This document shows, one piece after another, positions 1 to 5,314 of a stretch of DNA of 5,314 bases (positions are counted from its first letter, which is position 1; the number at the start of each line of letters is the position of its first letter). Location of the stretch: positions 1-5,314 of the forward strand of contig CAXBQO010000075.1 in assembly GCA_963977945.1 (NCBI GenBank), written 5' to 3'. This DNA comes from CALMJB01 sp963977945. GTDB taxonomy: Bacteria; Actinomycetota; Actinomycetes; Nanopelagicales; Nanopelagicaceae. Under the pieces are notes generated by a model, which was not told the origin of the DNA, did not search any database, and saw only the letters and a list, made by a program, of their open reading frames with translations. The position numbers and the translations under genes are program-made.

Positions 1-7
1 CCCGCCT

Positions 8-727
8 GTGAGTGAAGAAATCATCTTTCGTGACGATGTCACTGTTGAATTAGTTAAGTCCAGTGCAAGTGATGCCGATGTAGTTTGGGCAGCGCGAGTT
101 TCAACCGCTGGTGAAAAATCTTTAGAAGCAGTTGGTACTGATGCCAGTCGAGATGCCGGATTAATTAATTATTTAGCGCGGGAACGACATGGTTCACCCT
201 TCGAACACACATCAATGACCTTTTTTATTTCCGCACCAATATTTGTATTTAGAGAGTTTATGCGTCATCGAATCGCTTCATATAACGAGGAAAGTGGTCG
301 CTATCGCGAACTTCGGCCGGTGTTTTATGTTCCTGGAACTGAAAGAAAATTAGTACAGGTTGGAAAACCTGGTTCATATTCATTTGTTGATGGCACAAAA
401 GAACAATATGAAATGACTGTTGCAGCAATTAAAGAAAGTTGCATTTTGGCTTATCAAAATTATCAAAAATTATTAGCAGCCGGCGTTGCTCGCGAAGTTG
501 CCCGCGCTTGTTTGCCGGTCTCACTTTATTCATCAATGTATGTCACGATGAACGCAAGATCTTTAATGAACTTTTTATCATTGCGCACTGCACGCGAAGG
601 TTCACATTTTCCTTCTTACCCGCAACGGGAGATTGAAATGGTGGCGGAGAAGATGGAGCAACACTTTGCCAAGTTAATGCCCATTACTTACGCTGCTTTT
701 GAAAAATCTGGCCGCGTCTCGCCGTAG
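8..727 (+). CDS. thyX: Flavin-dependent thymidylate synthase ThyX
   Basis: This cytosolic enzyme methylates dUMP to dTMP using methylenetetrahydrofolate as carbon donor and FAD/NADPH for reduction; it is the alternative to ThyA. The 239-residue product carries the ThyX signature RHR-X7-S at residues 86-96 (RHRIASYNEES, followed by GRYRE), which binds FAD and dUMP. Other family landmarks are HGSPFEH at 61-67, AREVARACLP at 161-170 and NARSLMNFLSLR at 182-193; R193 aligns with the dUMP-contacting arginine of the Thermotoga enzyme. The stretch FPSYPQREIEMV (201-212) and the whole N-terminus (FRDDVTVELVKSSASDADVVWAARVSTAG) match actinobacterial ThyX of the Streptomyces type as I recall it. The GTG start is chosen because homology begins a few residues after it. 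However, only seven bases precede it, the frame stays open to the window edge, and no ribosome binding site can be judged, so a start further upstream cannot be excluded. No disruption is seen. Confidence 0.96.
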   Translation: MSEEIIFRDDVTVELVKSSASDADVVWAARVSTAGEKSLEAVGTDASRDAGLINYLARERHGSPFEHTSMTFFISAPIFVFREFMRHRIASYNEESGRYRELRPVFYVPGTERKLVQVGKPGSYSFVDGTKEQYEMTVAAIKESCILAYQNYQKLLAAGVAREVARACLPVSLYSSMYVTMNARSLMNFLSLRTAREGSHFPSYPQREIEMVAEKMEQHFAKLMPITYAAFEKSGRVSP

Positions 728-735
728 TTAAGCGG

Positions 736-747
736 TAGCCTTTACCT
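736..747 (+). promoter_or_regulatory. Putative -10 box for a leaderless dapA transcript
   Basis: The 20-base gap between the thyX stop and the dapA ATG contains TAGCCT at 736-741, which fits the actinobacterial -10 pattern TANNNT. It is followed by exactly six bases and then the ATG at 748, so transcription would begin at or next to the start codon. There is no purine-rich Shine-Dalgarno sequence before the ATG, which agrees with leaderless initiation. No convincing -35 hexamer lies 16-18 bases upstream; that region is the GC-rich end of thyX. The same arrangement recurs before ftsK. This is an inference from sequence pattern only; the hexamer is degenerate and could occur by chance. Confidence 0.5.
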
Positions 748-1644
748 ATGTCTGCACCAATTAATGCTCCTTTTGGTCGCATGCTTACCGCAATGGTTAC
801 ACCATTTAAAAAAAGCGGTGAACTCGATTGGTCTGGGGCAGAGAAAATTGCAGCCCACCTCGTTGCTACTGGCCACGACGGAATCGTTTTAAACGGAACA
901 ACTGGTGAAGCACCAACAACATCTGATGATGAAAAAGATGAACTAATTAAAGTTGTTCGCAAAGTTGTTGGCGAAAAAATAAAAATTATTGCTGGAGCTG
1001 GAAATAATGAAACATCTCATTCAGTTGAACAAGCAAAACGTGCCGCCAAAGCCGGAGCCGATGGTCTTTTGGTTGTTTCGCCGTATTACAACCGACCACC
1101 GCAAGCCGGAGTTTATGCTCACTTTAAAGCGATGGCAGATGCAACAGATTTATCAATTATTTTGTATGACATTCCAAAACGAACCGGTGTCGAAATTGAA
1201 ACTGACACAATTTGTAAATTAGCCGAACATCCAAAAGTAGCGGCGCTTAAAGATGCCAAGGGAGATCCAGCTGCAACTTCGCAAGTTATAAAGCGCAGTC
1301 AGATTCCAGTTTATTCCGGTGATGATATTTTGAATTTAATTTTGTTATCTGTTGGCGCAGTCGGATTTATTTCAGTTTGTGGTCACACAGTTGGCAATCA
1401 ACTAAAGGCAATGTTGACTGCATGGTTTGCCGGTGACAGCAAGAAAGCGTTAGAGATTCACCAACAACTTTTGCCAGTTTTTATTGGCACATTCCGCACA
1501 CAAGGTGCGATTCTTAGCAAAGCGGGGCTAACACTTATGGGATTACCAGGCGGTCACACCAGATTGCCACTTGTTGACGCTACCGATGAGCAGATCAAAC
1601 AATTGAAAATTGATTTGCAACAGGGTGGAGTCAAGTTAATTTAA
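748..1644 (+). CDS. dapA: 4-hydroxy-tetrahydrodipicolinate synthase DapA
   Basis: DapA condenses pyruvate with L-aspartate-4-semialdehyde, the first committed step toward meso-diaminopimelate (peptidoglycan) and lysine, in the cytosol. The 298-residue product has the normal family length and a full set of active-site residues at a constant +7 offset from the E. coli enzyme: T51-T52 in NGTTGE, Y114 in SPYYNRP, Y140 and R145 in LYDIPKRTG, and the Schiff-base lysine K168 in ALKDAKGD. GDDILNL (191-197) and the GAVGFISV segment (203-210) are also typical. The ATG start is preferred because the N-terminus PFGRMLTAMVTPF aligns with actinobacterial DapA; the ATG at 781 would remove part of this conserved strand. 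It lies 20 bases after thyX and directly abuts rnj, so dapA and rnj probably share a transcript. Lysine feedback sensitivity cannot be judged from sequence alone. The gene appears intact. Confidence 0.97.
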   Translation: MSAPINAPFGRMLTAMVTPFKKSGELDWSGAEKIAAHLVATGHDGIVLNGTTGEAPTTSDDEKDELIKVVRKVVGEKIKIIAGAGNNETSHSVEQAKRAAKAGADGLLVVSPYYNRPPQAGVYAHFKAMADATDLSIILYDIPKRTGVEIETDTICKLAEHPKVAALKDAKGDPAATSQVIKRSQIPVYSGDDILNLILLSVGAVGFISVCGHTVGNQLKAMLTAWFAGDSKKALEIHQQLLPVFIGTFRTQGAILSKAGLTLMGLPGGHTRLPLVDATDEQIKQLKIDLQQGGVKLI

Positions 1645-1647
1645 GTG
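1642..1647 (+). other. Zero-gap, same-frame stop/start junction (TAA-GTG)
   Basis: The dapA stop codon TAA (1642-1644) is followed immediately by the rnj start GTG (1645-1647), and both genes use the same reading frame. The only Shine-Dalgarno-like run is GGTGGAG at 1624-1630, ending 14 bases before the GTG, which is farther than usual. Ribosomes finishing dapA would therefore stop right on the next start, favouring coupled reinitiation. A single stop codon is all that separates the two proteins. Confidence 0.8.
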
Positions 1648-3327
1648 AATCATCCCCACCCAGATTTACCTTTTCCACCAAAATTAAAAGCTAAAACCTT
1701 GCGCATTATTGCGCTGGGCGGTTTAGGTGAAGTCGGCCGAAATATGACGGTCTTTGAATATGAATCTAAATTGTTGATTGTCGATTGCGGCGTGCTGTTA
1801 CCACATGAAAGCACCCCTGGTATCGATTTAATTTTGCCGGATTTTTCATATTTAAAAGAGCGCATGCATGACATTGAAGGAATTTTCCTCACTCATGGCC
1901 ACGAAGATCATATTGGTGCGCTGCCTTACTTATTGCGCGAGCGAAGTAACATTAAATTAATTGGTTCGAGATTGACTTTGGCTTTTGTTACGGAAAAATT
2001 AAAAGAACGCCGAATTACTTCTCCCACACTTTTAGTTAAAGAAAAACAAAAAATTAAAGTCGGTCCGTTTGATCTCGAGTTTTTTGCAGTTAACCATTCG
2101 ATTCCTGATGCATTAGCGGTAGCAATAAAAACTGGCGCTGGCACAGTTTTACATACCGGTGACTTTAAAATGGACAAAGTTCCACTAGATGGCAGAACCA
2201 CAGACTTAGAAGGTTTTGCATCCCTCGGAAAATCTGGTGTGGATTTATTTATGGTGGATTCAACAAACGCAGATATTCCAGGTTTCACAGTTGCTGAAAA
2301 AGAAATTGCTCCGGTATTAGATCAAGTTATTCGCGAAACAAAAAAACGTGTTGTGGTGGCATCTTTCGCTTCACATGTTCATCGCGTGCAACAAGTTATT
2401 GATGTTGCCGTAAAAAACAATCGCAAAGTTGCATACGTAGGTCGAAGCATGGTGCGAAATATGCAGATGGCCGAAGAATTAGGTTTTCTACGGGTGCAAC
2501 CTGACGCGATTATTGAAAAAGATGAAATTGATGATTATGGTGAAAAAGTAGTTTTAATCTGCACTGGTTCGCAAGGTGAGCCACTTTCAGCGCTATCGCG
2601 CATTGCAAATGGTGATCATCAAATTCGTATTGGTAAAGGCGATACGGTAATTATGGCTTCATCTCTTATTCCTGGAAATGAAAAATCGGTTTATCGAGTG
2701 ATAAATGAACTAACTAGATTTGGTGCCAAAGTTGTTCATAAATCAAATGCATTAGTTCACGTTTCAGGTCACGCATCTGCAGGTGAATTACTACATTGCT
2801 ATGAAATTGTTAAACCTAAAAATGTGATGCCAATTCACGGTGAGTGGCGACATATGAGAGCTAATGCAGATTTAGCGATGCAATCTGGTTTGAAAGAAAA
2901 TCAAACGGTAATTGTTGAAAATGGAATGGCGGTTGATTTAGCTGAGGGTCACGCTGATATCAGTGGGGTGATTCCGTGCGGATATATCTATGTTGATGGC
3001 CAAACCGTTGGCGAAATTACCGAAAACTCACTAAAAGATCGGTTGATTTTAGGTGAAGAAGGATTTATCTCAGTCATTGTTGTAATTGATGCACAAAGCG
3101 GAAAAATAATTGCCGGTCCTGATATTCATGCCCGCGGATTTACTGAAGATCCAAATCTTTTTAATGAAGTAAAAGGTGATATTGAAACTGCATTAACTCG
3201 CGCAGTTAAAGGTGGCATCAATGGCACACATCAACTTTCGCAGGTTGTTCGTAGAACAATCGGAAGTTGGGTTGGTGAAGAACATCGGCGAAAACCGATG
3301 ATTGTGCCAGTGGTTTTAGAAGTCTGA
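1645..3327 (+). CDS. rnj: Ribonuclease J (metallo-beta-lactamase/beta-CASP RNase)
   Basis: RNase J is a zinc-dependent 5'-to-3' exonuclease and endonuclease that matures and degrades cytosolic RNA. The 560-residue product has the usual length. The metallo-beta-lactamase core starts near residue 19 (RIIALGGLGEVGRNM) and holds the metal ligands: HGHEDH at 84-89, H151 in VNHSIPD, D173 in HTGDFK and H398 in PIHGEWRH. The beta-CASP insert (about 215-375) shows DST at 205-207 just before it, SFASHVHRVQQ at 240-250, GRSMVRNM at 266-273, TGSQGEP at 307-313 and VHVSGHAS at 371-378. The C-terminal domain, from about 460, ends in PMIVPVVLEV. The GTG start is chosen because the first residues (NHPHPDLPFPPKL) match the beginning of actinobacterial RNase J as I recall it; a TTG at 1699 would discard this. 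It directly follows the dapA stop, so expression is probably coupled to dapA. All catalytic residues are present. Confidence 0.97.
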   Translation: MNHPHPDLPFPPKLKAKTLRIIALGGLGEVGRNMTVFEYESKLLIVDCGVLLPHESTPGIDLILPDFSYLKERMHDIEGIFLTHGHEDHIGALPYLLRERSNIKLIGSRLTLAFVTEKLKERRITSPTLLVKEKQKIKVGPFDLEFFAVNHSIPDALAVAIKTGAGTVLHTGDFKMDKVPLDGRTTDLEGFASLGKSGVDLFMVDSTNADIPGFTVAEKEIAPVLDQVIRETKKRVVVASFASHVHRVQQVIDVAVKNNRKVAYVGRSMVRNMQMAEELGFLRVQPDAIIEKDEIDDYGEKVVLICTGSQGEPLSALSRIANGDHQIRIGKGDTVIMASSLIPGNEKSVYRVINELTRFGAKVVHKSNALVHVSGHASAGELLHCYEIVKPKNVMPIHGEWRHMRANADLAMQSGLKENQTVIVENGMAVDLAEGHADISGVIPCGYIYVDGQTVGEITENSLKDRLILGEEGFISVIVVIDAQSGKIIAGPDIHARGFTEDPNLFNEVKGDIETALTRAVKGGINGTHQLSQVVRRTIGSWVGEEHRRKPMIVPVVLEV

Positions 3328-3362
3328 CGGCGAGCCAACTCTTAAAAATTTTTTCTCTTCTT

Positions 3363-3374
3363 TAGGCTTAGTTT
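3363..3374 (+). promoter_or_regulatory. Putative -10 box for a leaderless ftsK transcript
   Basis: TAGGCT at 3363-3368 fits TANNNT and is followed by exactly six bases and the ftsK GTG, the same geometry as TAGCCT before dapA. It sits in the 47-base rnj-ftsK gap, downstream of an A5T6 run and a pyrimidine-rich stretch (3344-3363) that could help DNA melting. No good -35 box is seen; the nearest A/T-rich candidate around 3341-3347 is a poor match. The AGG inside the hexamer (3364-3366) lies eight bases before the GTG and could instead act as a weak ribosome binding site if ftsK is read from a longer transcript. The call rests on pattern alone. Confidence 0.5.
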
Positions 3375-5314
3375 GTGGCAAAACGTAAAAACAAATCTAA
3401 AACTGCCGGTGTATTTACCACCATACTTGCATTTCTGGCATTTATTTGGCGCGGTATTTCTGGCGCATTTGGTTATGTAATTAGATTTATTTTTCGGGGT
3501 GCAAAAGATTTAGATGAAACACATCGCCGAGATGGTTTTGCATTTTTATTATTGATTTTTGCCCTACTGAGTGCAGCCGGAACATGGCTAGCAATTGATA
3601 ATTTATTTGGTCATGCGATGCACTCATTTTTATTTGGTGCAGTTGGCAAACTCGCCAACATAGTTCCGGTTATCTTTTTATATCTTTCTTATCGAATCTT
3701 TCGAGTTCCAGATAAAAGTAAAGATACTGGCCGAATAACTATTGGCGCACTATTACTTTTAATTTCAGCAACCGCGTTGGTACATATTTTTAATGGTTCA
3801 GTTGGTACTGATTCGACCGCAATTCGCTCTGGTGGCGGATGGGTGGGATACGGGGTGTCAAAGCCGTTAGTGGCACTCGTAACTGAACTTTTAGCAATTC
3901 CAATACTAGTTATTTTGTTTATTTTCGGGGTATTGATCATTACTAAAACCTCAGTCGCCCAAATGATGCGCAACCTAATTTCGGTATTCAAATTTGGTGG
4001 CAGGGGAATTGGCAAAGTAAAAGCTATTCGAGAATCAAGAGCATCAAAGAATGCGGCACAAGAGTTTGAAATTAATGACACGCCGCCATTTGAAACCCCA
4101 CTTGTTCAAGAGTTTTCTACCGCGGCGGAAGAGTTTTCAGTTGAGCCAGAAGATTTTCCGGTTGAACCAATGATGGAAAATACAACGCCACTAACCAAAT
4201 CCACCACAATTTCATCTGCTTCAACTTCAAAACCACGACCACAACAATTGCTTCTTTCAAGCGATACGAAATATGAATTACCTGATCCTGAGTCGTTACG
4301 AACTATTCCTGCTGGAAAGGGGAAAACCAAGGCAAATGACGCGGTAATTGCAGCGTTGACTCAATTATTTAATCAATTTGAAGTCGACGCAGAAGTCACA
4401 GGTTTTATGCGTGGTCCAACTGTCACACGTTATGAAGTAGAACTTGGTAGCGGCGTAAAAGTAGAAGCGATTTCAGCTTTATCAAAAAATATTGCATACG
4501 CAGTGGCAAGTGCTGATGTAAGAATTTTGTCTCCGATTCCTGGAAAATCTGCAATTGGTGTTGAAATACCAAATTCGGATCGAGAACTTGTTGCATTATC
4601 TGATTTATTAAATTCAAATGTAGCTTTTGAAGAGAAACATCCTTTAGTAGTTGGATTAGGTAAAGATGTCGAAGGTTCAGTAATTTGCGCAAATCTTGCC
4701 AAGATGCCACACATCTTGATTGCTGGTGCGACAGGTGCTGGAAAATCTTCCTGCATTAATTCTTTAGTCACTTCAATTTTAATGCGTTCAACTCCAAGTG
4801 AAGTGCGAATGATTTTGATAGATCCAAAAAGAGTTGAACTTGCCGCTTATGCAGGCGTGCCACATTTAATAACTCCTATTGTGACAAACCCAAAGAAAGC
4901 TGCAGAAGTTCTGCAATGGGTTGTAAAAGAAATGGAAGTTAGATACGACTCCCTTCACGCTCATGGATTTAGACACATTGATGATTACAACAAAGCAGTT
5001 AAAGCTGGAAAAGTTAAAGCTTTAAATGATCAAGACAATGCAGAGCCTTATCCATATTTACTTGTTGTGGTTGATGAGTTAGCCGATTTAATGATGGTTG
5101 CCCCGCGCGATGTTGAAGATGCGGTAGTAAGAATTACTCAGCTTGCTCGTGCAGCAGGAATTCATTTAGTTATCGCAACTCAAAGACCAAGTGTTGATGT
5201 TGTGACTGGTTTGATCAAGGCAAATGTGCCAAGTCGATTGGCTTTTGCAACTGCAAGTTTGGCTGATTCAAGAGTTATTTTGGATCAAGCAGGTGCCGAA
5301 AAATTAGTTGGTCA
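3375..5314 (+). CDS. ftsK: DNA translocase FtsK/SpoIIIE, 3' end cut by window
   Basis: FtsK is a membrane-anchored hexameric ATPase that pumps chromosomal DNA through the closing septum and helps resolve dimers. 646 codons are visible, open to the window end. After a very basic start (AKRKNKSK) come about four hydrophobic segments, roughly residues 55-76, 88-106, 121-139 and 166-190. An acidic, Ser/Thr/Pro-rich linker spans about 228-297. The alpha domain begins at YELPDPESL (300-308) and runs to about 400. The RecA-like motor shows Walker A GATGAGKSS at 451-459 (K457), LIDPKRVEL at 481-489, Walker B LLVVVDELAD at 562-571 (D567, E568) and ATQRPSVDVVTG at 601-612. The rest of the motor and the DNA-orienting gamma winged helix lie beyond the window. 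The GTG start is well constrained: an in-frame TAG lies at 3369-3371, and the next ATG (residue 81) would delete the first membrane segment. It follows rnj by 47 bases with a probable promoter of its own. Confidence 0.96.
   Translation, partial: MAKRKNKSKTAGVFTTILAFLAFIWRGISGAFGYVIRFIFRGAKDLDETHRRDGFAFLLLIFALLSAAGTWLAIDNLFGHAMHSFLFGAVGKLANIVPVIFLYLSYRIFRVPDKSKDTGRITIGALLLLISATALVHIFNGSVGTDSTAIRSGGGWVGYGVSKPLVALVTELLAIPILVILFIFGVLIITKTSVAQMMRNLISVFKFGGRGIGKVKAIRESRASKNAAQEFEINDTPPFETPLVQEFSTAAEEFSVEPEDFPVEPMMENTTPLTKSTTISSASTSKPRPQQLLLSSDTKYELPDPESLRTIPAGKGKTKANDAVIAALTQLFNQFEVDAEVTGFMRGPTVTRYEVELGSGVKVEAISALSKNIAYAVASADVRILSPIPGKSAIGVEIPNSDRELVALSDLLNSNVAFEEKHPLVVGLGKDVEGSVICANLAKMPHILIAGATGAGKSSCINSLVTSILMRSTPSEVRMILIDPKRVELAAYAGVPHLITPIVTNPKKAAEVLQWVVKEMEVRYDSLHAHGFRHIDDYNKAVKAGKVKALNDQDNAEPYPYLLVVVDELADLMMVAPRDVEDAVVRITQLARAAGIHLVIATQRPSVDVVTGLIKANVPSRLAFATASLADSRVILDQAGAEKLVG
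4107..4169 (+). repeat. Three degenerate 21-bp tandem units in the FtsK linker
   Basis: Codons 245-265 of ftsK read as three consecutive seven-residue units: QEFSTAA, EEFSVEP and EDFPVEP. The second and third units match at 17 of 21 bases; the first is more diverged and shares mainly the (Q/E)EFS start. The array lies in the low-complexity acidic linker between the membrane domain and the motor. It probably arose by local duplication, and its in-frame 21-base unit keeps ftsK open. No specific function is visible beyond lengthening a flexible spacer. Confidence 0.65.

Noticed and set aside
439..636. + strand 65-codon frame inside thyX, and a 77-codon frame at 989-1222 inside dapA.
   Set aside because: Both are out-of-frame shadows of strongly conserved genes with no homology features.
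684..962. - strand open frame spanning the thyX-dapA gap.
   Set aside because: It runs antisense across the thyX end and the dapA start, both of which are well supported, and would cover the probable dapA promoter; nothing in its translation looks like a protein family.
1637..1642. TAATTT before rnj as another TANNNT -10 box.
   Set aside because: It lies only two bases before the GTG, too close for a -10 element feeding a start-codon transcript, and it is part of A/T-rich coding sequence and the dapA stop.
1926..2288. Open frame of 120 codons on the - strand inside rnj.
   Set aside because: It is opposite the conserved RNase J metal-binding region and has no recognisable product, so it is a by-product of rnj codon use.
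3341..3363. A5T6 run followed by a pyrimidine-rich stretch after rnj, resembling a terminator tail.
   Set aside because: The A/T palindrome has no loop and no GC-rich stem precedes the T run. The only wider pairing is a five-pair GAGCC/GGCTT match across a long loop. It is not a credible intrinsic terminator, though it may aid promoter melting.
3689..4081. Open frame of 130 codons on the - strand inside ftsK.
   Set aside because: It is antisense to the FtsK membrane domain and linker, has no recognisable domain, and the + strand frame encodes a clear FtsK.
4430..4771. Open frame of 113 codons on the - strand opposite the FtsK Walker A region.
   Set aside because: It lies wholly opposite conserved FtsK codons and shows no protein family features; the overlapping - strand frame at 4423-4710 is likewise a shadow.
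8..5314. The possibility that the cluster forms a novel defence or accessory system.
   Set aside because: All four genes are recognisable core genes with intact catalytic residues over the visible length, and no unassigned gene, array or mobile element remains in the gaps.

Overview
The window reads as a tightly packed stretch of a low-GC actinobacterial chromosome, with every gene on the + strand. It holds four housekeeping genes in the order thyX, dapA, rnj, ftsK. About 5240 of the 5314 bases are coding; the visible gaps are 7, 20, 0 and 47 bases. The gene order and the protein sequences (as I recall the Streptomyces homologues) point to Actinomycetia. The base composition is A/T-rich, third codon positions are A/T-rich and TTA codons are frequent, which is far from a typical high-GC actinomycete. 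Compact genes, tiny spacers and low GC together suggest a genome-streamlined planktonic lineage, for example freshwater acI / Nanopelagicales types. That placement is inference; the class-level call is firmer.

Layout: 8-727 encodes the flavin-dependent thymidylate synthase ThyX. A 20-base gap carries a likely -10 box, followed by dapA (748-1644), the first committed enzyme of lysine/diaminopimelate synthesis. dapA ends in TAA and the GTG of rnj (1645-3327, ribonuclease J) follows with no base between, in the same reading frame. A 47-base spacer with a second, identically spaced -10-like box leads to ftsK (3375 to the window end), the septal DNA translocase, which is cut off in its motor domain before the DNA-orienting gamma domain.

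The genes serve core growth functions: dTMP supply for DNA synthesis, DAP for cell wall and lysine, RNA turnover, and chromosome segregation at division. They look like conserved neighbours rather than parts of one pathway. No RNA gene, mobile element, CRISPR array or defence system is visible, and I see no previously undescribed system. The points most worth a second look are the matched promoter-like boxes exactly six bases before the dapA and ftsK start codons (suggesting leaderless transcripts), the zero-gap in-frame dapA/rnj junction, and a small heptapeptide repeat in the FtsK linker.
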